Positions 16,850 to 26,874 of a stretch of 64,000 bases of DNA are shown here, piece by piece. The position numbers were made by a program, and so were the translations under genes. The stretch's first letter is position 1. Each line of letters starts with the position of its first letter. Under the pieces are notes generated by a model, which was given only the letters and a program-made list of their open reading frames with translations, did not search any database and was not told the DNA's origin. Source of the DNA: Pseudogracilibacillus auburnensis (GTDB lineage Bacteria > Bacillota > Bacilli > Bacillales > Amphibacillaceae); contig NZ_QJJQ01000014.1 of NCBI RefSeq assembly GCF_003201975.1, forward strand, positions 1-64,000, in the 5' to 3' direction.

Positions 16850-18640
16850 TTATGATTGATATTTTTCTAAAAATTCAAGCATATATTGGTATACTTTCAT
16901 TTCATTTTCTTTCTTTGAAAATCCATGTCCTTCATCATCTAAAACAAGATATTGTACATCCCGACCTTTTTCCTTTAATTTAGCAACAATTTGATCAGAC
17001 TCTTCCTTTACTACCCTTGGGTCTTTAGCACCTTGAATAACGAGCATTGGCTTTGTCATTCCATCTAAATATGTTACTGGAGAATCTTTCGTAAATCGTT
17101 CTTTATCTCGTTCCGGATCCCCTAGCCATCGATCCATGAGTGGCTTCCAATGTTCAGGAACAGAATTCACAAACGTGAATAAATTAGATACACCGAAAAT
17201 ATCAATAACGGCTTTAAAATATTCTGAGTGACGACCATGTAATAGTAACGCCATATAGCCACCATAACTACCACCGATTAAAAATAATTTATTTCGGTTT
17301 GTTATCTTTTGCTCAAATAACCATTCTATGCCCGCTACACAGTCCAGTCTTGGACCGTGTCCCCAATCTTGTTCCACTAATTTTACAAAAGAAGATCCAT
17401 ACCCTGTGCTGCCACGGAAGTTCGGTGCAAAAATCGTATATCCACGATTTAAAAAAGATTGAAACATTGCTCGAAAAAATTTTCTTTCGGCCGCTTGTGG
17501 TCCCCCATGAGGCCAAAAAATGGTGTGGCCATTGTCATTTTCTTGGTTAGCTCGAAATAATAATGCTTCTATTTCCATGCCATCGAATGATTCATAGGTG
17601 ACAACCTCGGGTTCAACCATTTCTTCACTTTTCACCCCTAAAACACGGTTATTCGTCAGTTGGGTCCACTCTAGTCGATCTTTTGATTGAAAAATATTGT
17701 GCGGAATTGTTGCACTTCTTCCTAAAATATAAAGATTACTAGATTTTGCGATGTGAAACTCTTCTATTATATCTATTGGTGTATGGACTAATTCGAGTTC
17801 GCCATCGTGTAGGGATAATCGGTACAAGCGATCTTTAACTCCAACCTCTGTACGAAGATATATTGCATTGTTCTGTTTATCATACTTAATTTGCTGAATA
17901 CTTTCATTATCAATCTGCTTAACGACTGAAAATGTATTGGTACGTAAATCATATTTTGCTAAATAGTGAAATTCACTCTCATAGTTTGTCGGGAAATAAA
18001 TCGCCTCATCATGGATCACAAGAGGGTAGTCATTTACATGTACCTTGTCAGGATCTGGTACTAAGTAATGTTTTTCCCCATTCGCTTTGATAAATAATTG
18101 ATTATATGTATTAGCTAGCACCTTCATATATACATGAGTCTTTTCATCATCCGAAATAGCTACTAAATAGGTCGGCGCTGTCTCTCCTTCGTGTAGTAAC
18201 TTATCTTGGCCATTTTCTACATCTCGCATTCTAACATTTAAAAAACGGGGATTTTCTTCAGATGTCATATAATAGACCCGTTTGCCATCTTCACTCAAAT
18301 GGGCAAAGTAATATTTTTCTGTTGGCTCTCCCGTGATTAATTTTTCTGGTAAGCCACCATCACGATTTAATGCATATATGTGATAATTTTCATCGCCTTC
18401 TTTATCAAACCCAGCAAGCACATAACGATTTTCTTTGTCTATTTTAATAAAATTACAAGACTGATCCACTTGCGCAAATAAATAGGGAAACGTATCAGGT
18501 AAATCTAATGCCCACAGGTTCATTTTTCCATTTAAGTTCGTGCTAAATATCAGTCTCTTTTCATCATCACTCACTGTAAATTCTGAAATAATGTACGTTC
18601 TAAAAAATTGTTCAACAGTTGGCCTTGGAAATTTTATCAT
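16850..18640 (-). CDS. S9-family prolyl oligopeptidase-like serine peptidase, copy 2
   Basis: 596 aa, same length as copy 1 with no obvious indel. Catalytic residues sit at the same positions: Ser458 (here GGSYGGY), Asp540, His572. Identity is near complete over residues about 1-155 and in the C-terminal 40, and lower in the propeller (HDGELELVHTPIDIIEEF against TNKLEHIDLPIDVMEKI) and around the active-site entrance (FVNSVPEHWKPLMDRW against FVESIPDHWSTKVERW). Differences at the entrance suggest altered peptide preference. It starts 22 bp from the stop of the gene at 18662 and may share its promoter. Confidence 0.92.
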   Translation of the reverse strand: MIKFPRPTVEQFFRTYIISEFTVSDDEKRLIFSTNLNGKMNLWALDLPDTFPYLFAQVDQSCNFIKIDKENRYVLAGFDKEGDENYHIYALNRDGGLPEKLITGEPTEKYYFAHLSEDGKRVYYMTSEENPRFLNVRMRDVENGQDKLLHEGETAPTYLVAISDDEKTHVYMKVLANTYNQLFIKANGEKHYLVPDPDKVHVNDYPLVIHDEAIYFPTNYESEFHYLAKYDLRTNTFSVVKQIDNESIQQIKYDKQNNAIYLRTEVGVKDRLYRLSLHDGELELVHTPIDIIEEFHIAKSSNLYILGRSATIPHNIFQSKDRLEWTQLTNNRVLGVKSEEMVEPEVVTYESFDGMEIEALLFRANQENDNGHTIFWPHGGPQAAERKFFRAMFQSFLNRGYTIFAPNFRGSTGYGSSFVKLVEQDWGHGPRLDCVAGIEWLFEQKITNRNKLFLIGGSYGGYMALLLHGRHSEYFKAVIDIFGVSNLFTFVNSVPEHWKPLMDRWLGDPERDKERFTKDSPVTYLDGMTKPMLVIQGAKDPRVVKEESDQIVAKLKEKGRDVQYLVLDDEGHGFSKKENEMKVYQYMLEFLEKYQS

Positions 18641-18661
18641 GATATCACTCCTAAATTATTT

Positions 18662-19162
18662 CTATTCACCCATCCTATTACCTACATTGATCGTTTGTTC
18701 TTTCACTATACCAAATGTATTATATGTTATTTGCAAATATGCTATTTTCTGCAAGTCTTCTTGAGCGAGATCTAATTTTAATACGATTCGAAATGTTGGA
18801 TCGGCCAACTTGTAATCGTTTACATCAGTTAGGTTAGCAATGTAATTCCCTTCATTCATTTCTTCTTCTGTTAAGATTCCTGTTATTTGATTGCTCGAAG
18901 TTTCAATATAAGGAGTAACGATTAATTCATTACCAGCGTCATTTAAACATCTAACCTCTTTTAGTTTTGGCTCACCATAGCCAGTCCAAACCATATCATA
19001 ACTAATATAAAGCACCCCATCTTGACGGGCGACATCGGGGCTAATGGATGGATGATGACCAACCTGTTCTAAATGACCTTGATTTAGTAAGTAAAAAACG
19101 ATTAAAACTAAAGTTAGTGAAATGATAATTGCAAAGGGGTACAGCTTCTTTGGTAGTCGCAT
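18662..19162 (-). CDS. Membrane-anchored extracytoplasmic protein, unknown function
   Basis: About 166 aa from ATG 19162, set by GGGAGG 7 nt upstream. One N-terminal hydrophobic anchor (about 8-27) is followed by about 135 residues of mixed beta-type sequence containing ISYDMVWTGYGEPKLKEV and YLQITYNTFGIVKEQTI. No family is recognised. Position directly before the S9 peptidase genes suggests co-transcription only. Confidence 0.65.
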   Translation of the reverse strand: MRLPKKLYPFAIIISLTLVLIVFYLLNQGHLEQVGHHPSISPDVARQDGVLYISYDMVWTGYGEPKLKEVRCLNDAGNELIVTPYIETSSNQITGILTEEEMNEGNYIANLTDVNDYKLADPTFRIVLKLDLAQEDLQKIAYLQITYNTFGIVKEQTINVGNRMGE

Positions 19163-19286
19163 AAAATTTCCTCCCATAAGGATGAATGGATGCATCTATT
19201 TTATACTATTTTTTGATCGATTACACTAATATTTAGTTTTAATGTTCGGGTTATTTTTTTAGATCTGCTTCAATTTCGTACAACTA

Positions 19287-20579
19287 TTAACCAATTTTTT
19301 GAATTTCTAATGTTTTGATATGGTAGCCATCTGCTTCTGTTACAATAAATTCATAATGATCAATTTGAACTGAATCTCCTATTTGTGGGTTCGCTTTTTC
19401 GGTTAACATCCAACCACCAATTGTATCCATCTCTGTGTCGTCAATATGTAAGCCAAACATTTCATTCACATCTTCTATTAAGACTTTTCCATCAATGATT
19501 GTTCTATTTTCATCGATTTTATGCACTTCCGGTACTTCATCTTCATCAAATTCATCGCGAATATCACCGACTATTTCTTCTAAAATATCTTCTACCGTTA
19601 CCATCCCTTCTGTGCCCCCATACTCGTCCATTAAAATTGCCATATGAACTCGTTCCTTTTGCATTGCTAATAATAAATCATGGATTGGAATTGATTCCAC
19701 CACTTGTAAGACTGGTCGAACATACTTTTCTACCGTATCATCTAGATTTTTTCCTTTAGCAAAATGGATCAGTATTTCTTTTAAATTTACTAATCCAATT
19801 ATATTATCTTTATCTCCATCAAATATTGGATACCTTGTATAGTTTTTTTCTGTTACATAATTAATAAAGTCTTGTAACGTATCTGACTTTTCAAAAGCGA
19901 TAATTTCTGTTCTGGGAACCATAATTTCCCTTGCGATCCGATCATCAAATTTAAAAATATTGTCTACATATTGGTACTCAGATTGATTTATCTCACCACT
20001 TTTAAAGCTTTCGGACAAGATCATCCGTAATTCTTCTTCAGAATGTGCTACTTCATGTTCTGATACCGCCTTCACACCAAATAAGCTAGCAATGAATCTT
20101 GCGGTTCCATTCAACGCTTTGATAAATGGATACATCGTCCTATAAAAAAGAATCATTGGTCTAGCACAATATAATGCTACTTTTTCTGATTTTTGTAATG
20201 CGAAAATTTTAGGTACTAGTTCTCCAACGACAACGTGTAGAAAAGTAATAAATGAAAATGCCAAAACAAAGGAAAGAATAGAGGAAACCGAATCAGATAC
20301 ATTCATTTGTAAAAATAAAGGAGTAAGTATTTGTTTTACGGTCGGTTCTCCTAACCAACCAAGACCTAATGCTGTTACAGTTATCCCAAGTTGACATGCT
20401 GATAAATACTCGTCTAAATTATCAGTTAACTTTTGTGCAGCAATTGCATTTTTATTCCCTTCCTTTACTAATTGCTCAATCCTAGTACTCCTTACTTTTA
20501 CAATAGCAAATTCGGTTGCGACAAAAAAACCAGTTAATGCAATTAAAATGATGACCATCATTAAATTAAATATTTCCAA
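19287..20579 (-). CDS. CNNM/CorC (HlyC) transporter-associated protein
   Basis: About 431 aa from TTG 20579, chosen because GGGAGGG lies about 6 nt upstream; the longer frame to 20636 adds an unlikely Cys/Arg-rich leader. Domain order: DUF21/CNNM transmembrane region (about 1-190; ALTGFFVATEFAIVKVRSTRIEQLV, ACQLGITVTALGLGWLGEP), two CBS domains (about 205-325; REIMVPRTEI, YTRYPIFDGDKDNIIGLVNLKEI), and a CorC_HlyC domain (about 340-430; GGTEGMVTVEDILEEIVGDI). The family is linked to Mg2+ efflux and resistance; haemolysin is a legacy name. Confidence 0.9.
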   Translation of the reverse strand: MEIFNLMMVIILIALTGFFVATEFAIVKVRSTRIEQLVKEGNKNAIAAQKLTDNLDEYLSACQLGITVTALGLGWLGEPTVKQILTPLFLQMNVSDSVSSILSFVLAFSFITFLHVVVGELVPKIFALQKSEKVALYCARPMILFYRTMYPFIKALNGTARFIASLFGVKAVSEHEVAHSEEELRMILSESFKSGEINQSEYQYVDNIFKFDDRIAREIMVPRTEIIAFEKSDTLQDFINYVTEKNYTRYPIFDGDKDNIIGLVNLKEILIHFAKGKNLDDTVEKYVRPVLQVVESIPIHDLLLAMQKERVHMAILMDEYGGTEGMVTVEDILEEIVGDIRDEFDEDEVPEVHKIDENRTIIDGKVLIEDVNEMFGLHIDDTEMDTIGGWMLTEKANPQIGDSVQIDHYEFIVTEADGYHIKTLEIQKIG

Positions 20580-20720
20580 CCATTCTCCCTCCCTACATTG
20601 TAGAAAAGGGAAACACCTCCTACTAGAATATTTCATTCTAAAGTTTACTTCTTATTATCATACAATAATTTCAGATAAATTTGTCTGATTTATACTCATT
20701 TATTTTGAATTTTTCTCCAT

Positions 20721-22130
20721 TTATGAAAACACTCGCAACAATCGGTTTACTGCTTCTTCGATTCTTTCTTCTTGAATAGCTGCAAACCCAATAATAATTC
20801 CTAATCTCTGTTCACTTTCCACCCGATTAGTTAAATTAAACCTTTGTAACGTATACATTTCTAACTTTTCTTCCTTTGCTCGCTCCTTCACTTCATCATA
20901 TGTTTTGATTGTTTTCATATAAGTTAAAAAATGTAATCCAGCTGGCACATCGATTATCTCCATTTGATCTTTAAACGTATATTTTAATCGCTTTATTAGT
21001 TGTATACGCTTTTTCTCATACTGTTTATTCATATTCCGGACATGCTTTTGGTATAGTCCGTCTTGAATAAAATAATATAGTGTATATAAATTAATCCCAC
21101 TTACTTCATGCATAATATCAGCATAACGAGCGCGGTATTTTCTAAGTAGGTGAAATGGTAAAACCATATAGCTTATACGTAAACTTGGCAATATCGTTTT
21201 AGAAAAAGAACCTGTATAAACAACCTGCTGATTTTGATCCAAACTCTGCAAGGAGGGAATATGATCCGTTTCATACTTAAATTCACTATCATAATCGTCC
21301 TCCACTATAAACCGAGTCTCATTTTGTGCTGCCCAATTTAGTAGTTCATTGCGACGAGAAATCGGCATAATCGTACCCGTTGGAAATTGATGTGATGGAG
21401 TAACGAAAACAATTTTCGCTTCCGATTGATGTAATGCCTGTATGTTAAGCCCATTATGATCAAGTGGGATAGGTTCGACATGATAACCAATCCGCTTAAT
21501 CAAATGATAAAAGCGCCTATATCCTGGGTCTTCAATGGCAATTTTTGTGTTTTTATCGGATAAAGAAACGAGTCTTTCAATTAGACTTTGGGTTCCGGCA
21601 CCAATCACAATTTGTTCTGGTTCACAAATAACACCACGAGTGAGTGCTATTAATTTAGCAATCTCTAGCCTTAATTGCATGGGCCCTTGAAAATGGGTAA
21701 GTTCCGCTATTTGGGCCCGATTGTGTTTCATCGCCTTTTGCTCACTTTTCATCCAGTTGGACCATGGAAACATACTAGCATCAACGGAAATATGCGAAAA
21801 GGAAAGCCACCCTGTTTTGGCGTTTTCAGCTTCTCGTAAATCTTCTGGTAGTACACACTCTGACGCTTTTTTATTATGCAAATCAGTTATTTTTTCCACA
21901 AAATATCCTGCCCGTTCAATCGTATAAATATATCCTTCCGCTAACAGCTGTTCATATGCTGTCGTAACGGAATTGACGCTAATATTTAATTGTTCCGCTA
22001 ATAAACGTTTTGAAGGTAGTTGTTCATTTGCATCGATTCTTTTTTCTACGATATAACTTTTTATCTTGTCATACACTTGTTGATAAATATATTTTTTTTC
22101 ATCTGATTTATCGATCTTTATTTCAATCAT
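20721..22130 (-). CDS. MocR/GabR-family PLP-dependent regulator
   Basis: 469 aa. A GntR-type winged helix (about 10-80; YQQVYDKIKSYIVEKRIDANEQLPSKRLLAEQLNISVNSVTTAYEQLLAEGYI) is fused to a class-I aminotransferase-like domain. The PLP lysine is in SFSKTILPSLRISYMV and the aspartate in VEDDYDSEF. It is divergent from the gabD-like gene at 22274, the layout of B. subtilis gabR/gabTD, where GabR with PLP and GABA activates the operon. By analogy it should control gabD and repress itself. No gabT neighbour exists. Confidence 0.88.
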   Translation of the reverse strand: MIEIKIDKSDEKKYIYQQVYDKIKSYIVEKRIDANEQLPSKRLLAEQLNISVNSVTTAYEQLLAEGYIYTIERAGYFVEKITDLHNKKASECVLPEDLREAENAKTGWLSFSHISVDASMFPWSNWMKSEQKAMKHNRAQIAELTHFQGPMQLRLEIAKLIALTRGVICEPEQIVIGAGTQSLIERLVSLSDKNTKIAIEDPGYRRFYHLIKRIGYHVEPIPLDHNGLNIQALHQSEAKIVFVTPSHQFPTGTIMPISRRNELLNWAAQNETRFIVEDDYDSEFKYETDHIPSLQSLDQNQQVVYTGSFSKTILPSLRISYMVLPFHLLRKYRARYADIMHEVSGINLYTLYYFIQDGLYQKHVRNMNKQYEKKRIQLIKRLKYTFKDQMEIIDVPAGLHFLTYMKTIKTYDEVKERAKEEKLEMYTLQRFNLTNRVESEQRLGIIIGFAAIQEERIEEAVNRLLRVFS

Positions 22131-22152
22131 TTTTCTTTCTCCATTCTTAAGG

Positions 22153-22180
22153 CTGGTGCCCTATTTAAGCTTTGCCTGGT
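22153..22180. promoter_or_regulatory. Candidate GabR-type direct repeats
   Basis: CTGGTGCC (22153) and CTGGTACT (22176), direct repeats 23 bp apart (about two helical turns), between the divergent regulator and gabD. On the other strand they read GTACCAG and GCACCAG, similar to the ATACCA repeats known for B. subtilis GabR. Confidence 0.4.
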
Positions 22181-22273
22181 ACTATTCATTTATTCCATTT
22201 TACTTCATAATAAAAAGAAATACCTATCGAATTGTTTCTATTTTAATGACGACTATTTAAAGGAGTTTTATCG

Positions 22274-23671
22274 ATGACAAATACTTTTACTGTAAAAAAT
22301 CCCGCAACTGGCGAAACACTTGCTACAATCACGCGGAATAGTGTGGACGAAATTGAACAAGCCATCCAGAAAGGACATGATGCATTCCAAACGTGGAAAA
22401 AAACGAATGCACATGAAAGAGCGCGATTGTTAACGAAATGGTCCAATCTTATCCAAGAAAATAAATTAGCTATTGCCAAGGTAATGACCGAAGAAAACGG
22501 AAAACCACTTGCTGAATCAATCGGTGAAGTAGACTATGCAACAAGTTATATTGATTGGTATGCGGAAGAAGCAAAACGTATTTACGGTAGAACGATTCCC
22601 GCGCATGTGGACGGAAAACGTCTGATGGTTAGTAAACATCCAATCGGTCTTGTAGCTGCTATTACACCGTGGAATTTCCCAGCAGCGATGATGACACGTA
22701 AAGCTGCACCAGCACTGGCAGCTGGTTGTACATTTATCGTAAAGCCTGCTGAAGAAACACCACTAACAACGATTCGCTTAACAGAACTTGCTCATGAAGC
22801 GGGGATTCCCACAAATGTAATTCAATGTATGAATGGACAAGGTCGTGTCGTTGGTAAAATTTTTACGGAGAGTGAACTTGTTCGTAAAATCACTTTTACT
22901 GGTTCTACTCCTGTTGGAAAAGCCCTTATTAAAGCAAGTGCTGATACGGTTAAAAGTGTCACAATGGAACTCGGTGGACATGCACCAGTAATCGTTGCCA
23001 AAGACGCTGATATCGATATGGCTGTCGCTCAAACGATAACGACAAAATTCCGTAATGCAGGACAAACTTGCGTCTGTGCAAACCGAGTACTTGTCCATGA
23101 ATCAATTATAGATGAGTTTTCAACAAAGCTTGCGGAAAAAACAAAACAACTCGTCGTTGGAAATGGACTAGACGAAAATACAGATGTTGGCCCAGTTATC
23201 AATGAAGGAAGTTACGAAAAAATTGTCCAGCAAATTAATGATGCAGTACAAAAAGGTGCAAAAGTATTAGTTGGTGCTAAATATGATGTGGATCAAGAGC
23301 GCAAATCATTTTTCGTTCATCCTACCGTACTTGCCAATGTTACTGATGAGATGGAAATCATGCATGAAGAAACATTCGGTCCTGTTGCACCGCTCACAGC
23401 ATTTTCCGATCTAGATGAAGCGATTAAAATTGCTAATAATACGCCTTATGGTCTTGCTGCATATTTTTTCACAAATGACTATAAAGTTGGAAATTACCTC
23501 TTCGATAATTTAGATTATGGCATTATCGGCTGGAATGACGGTGCCCCTTCCGCAGCTCACGTCCCATTTGGTGGGATGAAAGAAAGTGGACTTGGCCGTG
23601 AAGGTGGAACAGAAGGAATAGAACCATATTTAGAAACAAAATATTTATCGATTGGCAATTTATTCGAATAA
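22274..23671 (+). CDS. gabD: NAD(P)-dependent succinate-semialdehyde dehydrogenase
   Basis: 465 aa aldehyde dehydrogenase. Substrate-side motif [22 protein letters not shown], catalytic Glu in TMELGGHAP, catalytic Cys in GQTCVCANR, and C-terminal [24 protein letters not shown], the GabD signature. It oxidises succinate semialdehyde to succinate. AAAGGAG precedes the ATG. It is divergent from the GabR-like gene and has its own terminator. The homoprotocatechuate pathway encoded 2-16 kb away ends in pyruvate plus succinate semialdehyde, so this enzyme could be its exit step as well as part of GABA use. Confidence 0.92.
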   Translation: MTNTFTVKNPATGETLATITRNSVDEIEQAIQKGHDAFQTWKKTNAHERARLLTKWSNLIQENKLAIAKVMTEENGKPLAESIGEVDYATSYIDWYAEEAKRIYGRTIPAHVDGKRLMVSKHPIGLVAAITPWNFPAAMMTRKAAPALAAGCTFIVKPAEETPLTTIRLTELAHEAGIPTNVIQCMNGQGRVVGKIFTESELVRKITFTGSTPVGKALIKASADTVKSVTMELGGHAPVIVAKDADIDMAVAQTITTKFRNAGQTCVCANRVLVHESIIDEFSTKLAEKTKQLVVGNGLDENTDVGPVINEGSYEKIVQQINDAVQKGAKVLVGAKYDVDQERKSFFVHPTVLANVTDEMEIMHEETFGPVAPLTAFSDLDEAIKIANNTPYGLAAYFFTNDYKVGNYLFDNLDYGIIGWNDGAPSAAHVPFGGMKESGLGREGGTEGIEPYLETKYLSIGNLFE

Positions 23672-23685
23672 ACATGAACGTGATA

Positions 23686-23716
23686 CTAAGCCTTGAAAGT
23701 AGGGGCTTAGTTTTTT
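23686..23716 (+). terminator. Intrinsic terminator of gabD
   Basis: CTAAGCC (23686-23692), loop, GGCTTAG (23703-23709), seven T. Confidence 0.9.
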
Positions 23717-23844
23717 TATAAATGGAATAAAAATCGCTTTTTCGTGACCGTTTTTAAAAATTACACTGCTTAGTGCATGATCATATCTTTTTCGTGTCTG
23801 TTTTCGATCATGTTCCCCATGACATCGTTCAATAATGATATGGT

Positions 23845-24318
23845 TTAACTTTCGCACCCAAAAATGAGTTTACATACTTCGCATCGTTCAGGTTAATGTG
23901 TTTCTTATTATATACTTGATAACTCAGTAATAAAGCTTCTTTTAAAACGCGCTATACTTATCTTACTAAAGTAGATTTTTTGTTACATATAAAAGATAAA
24001 CTGTGCAGTAACTTCAATTAGTGAGATGTCCCGTCGCTACGGAAATACACCCCGCTCTCACCACAGGCACAATCGCGACATCTGTTCAACCTGCGCTATC
24101 GCTTGTTTTCCACAGTGTCTCCTTTGCCGTGGGCGGCTGCTAAGCCTCTGACGCACAATGTTTATTGCGACGAGTAATCGCAGTCGCAATGTCTTCGAGG
24201 GGACGGGCGAATGCACATTCCTAGGACGTGCTAGTGCGGGTGTTGCGAAGGACGTCGCGACCTTAAACAACCTCTCTCGTTTCGGGGTCTACGTTCTCGC
24301 ATTCACCCTTCGCTAAGG
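23845..24318. repeat. Family D repeat, copy 1 (mosaic)
   Basis: The left part (23845-24020) matches the 5' extension of family B copy 1. The right part (about 24030-24318) matches family D copy 2 at 26563 (GACATCTGTT, AATGTCTC, GAGTAATC-CAGTCGCAA). It also holds CTTTGCCGTGGGCGGCTGC, TGACGCACAATGTTTATTGC and AGGACGTGCTAGTGCGGG (from 24223), all shared with family B copy 2. The outer stem is no longer complementary here. No gene is seen from 23717 to 25023. Confidence 0.7.
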
Positions 24319-24340
24319 AATGTCAGAAGCAAAAAGCAGG

Positions 24341-24802
24341 GTTCAAACCAAGAGTGTACAGTTCCAGCGAAAAATACAGAGTTCAAACCGGGAATGCACA
24401 GTTCCAGCGAAAAATGCAAAGTTTAAACCAAGAATGCACAGTTCCAGCGAAAAATGCAAAGTTCAAACCAAGAATGCACAGTTCCAGCGAAAAATGCAGA
24501 GTTCAAACCGGGAATGCACAGTTCCAGCGAAAAATGCAGAGTTCAAACCAGGAATGCACAGTTCCAGCGAAAAATGCAGAGTTCAAACCAGGAATGCACA
24601 GTTCAAGGCGAAAAGTGCAAAGTTTAAACCAAGAATGCACAGTTCCAGCAAAAAATGCAGAGTTCAAAACAAAAATGCACAGTTCCAGCTCAAAAATGCA
24701 GAGTTCAAAACAAAAATGTACAGTTCCAGCGAAAAATGCAAAGTTCAAAACAAAAATGTACAGTTCCAGCGAAAAAAGCAGAGTTTAATGCAAGAAATGG
24801 AC
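24341..24802. repeat. 40-bp tandem repeat array made of two alternating 20-bp units
   Basis: About 11.5 copies of a 40-bp unit composed of GTTCCAGCGAAAAATGCAAA and GTTCAAACCAAGAATGCACA. The halves are themselves alike (GTTCnAnCnAnAATGCAnA). One extra base around 24607 and small changes toward the right end shift the phase. Because 40 is not a multiple of 3, open frames appear in several frames but none has a ribosome binding site. There are no spacers, so it is not a CRISPR array. Confidence 0.92.
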
Positions 24803-24984
24803 TGTTCATGGGAGTACTGCACAGTTCCTTCAACTGCATCATGTCACTGGCAATCTTAACGAAAAAAGCATGTAAACAGACTGCTTCTAACCTAGCAGTC
24901 CATACAAAGTCAACATAAGTACTACATCTTCATACCATTTCATTGTTCAAAGTTGTTGGACCCAACACTATACGGAAGAATATA

Positions 24985-25020
24985 AGAAAATCCTCTATCA
25001 TTAGGATAGAGGATTTTCTC
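24985..25020 (-). terminator. Terminator of hpaE
   Basis: GAAAATCCTCTATC / GATAGAGGATTTTC with a 5-nt loop, immediately after the hpaE stop. It is symmetrical enough to work in both directions. Confidence 0.85.
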
Positions 25021-25023
25021 ACC

Positions 25024-26520
25024 TTATTGTTTTCCAAACTGTTGTATTGGATGATCCGCGATTGAAACGTGAATAATCTTTTTCTCCGTATAGAATTCAA
25101 ATCCGTAATGTCCACCTTCACGGCCAATCCCGGAAGCTTTTGATCCTCCAAATGGTGTACGTAAATCACGAACATTTTGGGCATTTACCCAAAGCATCCC
25201 AGCTTCTATTTGTTGTGCTACTCTATGACCACGTTTAATATCATTCGTCCACACATATCCGGCAAGGCCGTAATCAATGTCATTAGCAAGTTTTATTGCT
25301 TCTGCCTCATCTCTAAAAGTCATGACAGAAAGGACAGGACCAAAGATTTCTTCTTGAGCGATTCGCATACTATTTTCGACATTAACAATCATCGTCGGTG
25401 CAACAAAATTACCTTTTTTAAACTCTTCAGGTATTTCACGAGTAAGTACTTCTGCTCCTTCATCTTGTGCAATTTGTAAATAGCTAACTACTTTATCATA
25501 ATGTTCTTTATGAATGAGTGGACCTACCTCTGTCGTATCATCTAATGGATCTCCAATTCGTACATTAGCAACTCGTTCTTTTAATGCTGCAATAAATCGA
25601 TCCTTCATCCCTTCTTGGATAAAAAGTCTTGAGTTCGCTGTACATCTTTCTCCATTAAATGAAAAGATTCCCCAAACAGTTGCATCAAGTGCCCGATCAA
25701 AGTCTGCATCATCAAAAACGAGGATTGGCGATTTCCCACCTAATTCCATGGAACAAGCTTTTAATGTATCAGCACTATTTTTAATAATCGTTGAACCGGT
25801 TGTCGTTTCTCCTGTAAAGGAAATTAACTGTACATCTGGATGTTTTACCAGTGCATCCCCTGCTGTTTCCCCATACCCATGAACAACATTAAATACTCCT
25901 TTTGGAAGTCCAGCTTTATCAATCACTTCTGCTAATAAATTAGCTGATAAAGGTGAAAATTCTGCCGGTTTTAACACAACTGTATTACCAGTTGCAAGTG
26001 CTGGTGCCACTTTCCAAGTTTCTAGCATAAATGGTGCATTCCAAGGTGTAATTAATCCTGCAACACCTGCTGGTACATTTATTGTGTAGTTAATGAAATG
26101 CTCATCAACCTGATATGCTTCACCGATAAGACGACTTTCAACCATTCTCGCATAAAATCGAAAGTTTTCTGATGCTCTACTTACCATTGCACGCGTTTGT
26201 TTAATTGGAAGTCCGGTATCTAGCGATTCTAAATAAGCAATTTTTTCGACTTCCTCATCAATTAAATCAGCAATACGATAAATGTAAGCCATTCTTTCTG
26301 TTAATTTCATTGTACGCCAAGGACCATGATCAAAGGCCTCTCTTGCTGCAGCTACTGCTTTATTAATATCATCTTTACGCCCTTCAGCAATGGCATTTAT
26401 TTTTTCATTTGTATATGGATTATAGTTTTCAAATGTTTGACCCGCTTCACTGCCTACAAATTCACCGTTAATATAAAGCGAAATGTCAGGTTGGGTTATA
26501 TGTTCTAATGCTTTTGCCAT
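25024..26520 (-). CDS. hpaE: 5-carboxymethyl-2-hydroxymuconate semialdehyde dehydrogenase
   Basis: 498 aa aldehyde dehydrogenase of the HpaE/HpcC type. Motifs: LITPWNAPFMLETWKVAPALATG, catalytic Glu in SMELGGKSPILVFDDADFDRALDA, catalytic Cys in FNGERCTANSRLFIQ, C-terminal TPFGGSKASGIGREGGHYGFEFYTEKKI. In the homoprotocatechuate pathway it oxidises the ring-cleavage product CHMS to 5-carboxymethyl-2-hydroxymuconate with NAD+. GGATAGGTGAG precedes the ATG. It is separated from the DapA-like gene by a family D repeat, so it may have its own promoter. The assignment rests on motifs plus the surrounding hpa genes. Confidence 0.88.
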   Translation of the reverse strand: MAKALEHITQPDISLYINGEFVGSEAGQTFENYNPYTNEKINAIAEGRKDDINKAVAAAREAFDHGPWRTMKLTERMAYIYRIADLIDEEVEKIAYLESLDTGLPIKQTRAMVSRASENFRFYARMVESRLIGEAYQVDEHFINYTINVPAGVAGLITPWNAPFMLETWKVAPALATGNTVVLKPAEFSPLSANLLAEVIDKAGLPKGVFNVVHGYGETAGDALVKHPDVQLISFTGETTTGSTIIKNSADTLKACSMELGGKSPILVFDDADFDRALDATVWGIFSFNGERCTANSRLFIQEGMKDRFIAALKERVANVRIGDPLDDTTEVGPLIHKEHYDKVVSYLQIAQDEGAEVLTREIPEEFKKGNFVAPTMIVNVENSMRIAQEEIFGPVLSVMTFRDEAEAIKLANDIDYGLAGYVWTNDIKRGHRVAQQIEAGMLWVNAQNVRDLRTPFGGSKASGIGREGGHYGFEFYTEKKIIHVSIADHPIQQFGKQ

Positions 26521-26562
26521 TCGTTCTCACCTATCCTTTTCATGTGATTTATTTCTAACCTA

Positions 26563-26800
26563 GACCGCGTCCCGAATACACTTCGCTTTCATTACAGGCA
26601 TAAGAGTGACATCTGTTCTAGCTGCGCTTTCATTTGCTTTTACAATGTCTCTCTATTGCTAGCGCAGTTGAGCCTCCGACATCCAAATCTTTATAGCAAT
26701 GAGTAATCTCAGTCGCAAAGCTTTTGAGGGACGAGGAGTCCAGCGTCTCAGGACGTGGCCATTTTTGACCAAACATGATTCTACGTGTATTCGGGTCATC
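26563..26800. repeat. Family D structured repeat, copy 2
   Basis: A perfect 11-bp outer stem CCCGAATACAC (26571-26581) / GTGTATTCGGG (26785-26795). TTCGCTTTC follows the left arm and GATTCTAC precedes the right arm, the same positions as in families A and C. It lies between hpaE and the DapA-like gene. Confidence 0.85.
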
Positions 26801-26874
26801 TAGTAGTATCTAACAAAACTTTTCTTCGTTCAAAGCAATAAAGCAATTTATTATACAGCTTTTTTATTTATCCT

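Noticed and set aside
24320-24918. Overlapping repetitive frames of 87-179 codons, and a possible CRISPR array
   Set aside because: The frames come from the 40-bp tandem units, which are open in several frames. There are no unique spacers between repeats and no cas genes, so it is not CRISPR.
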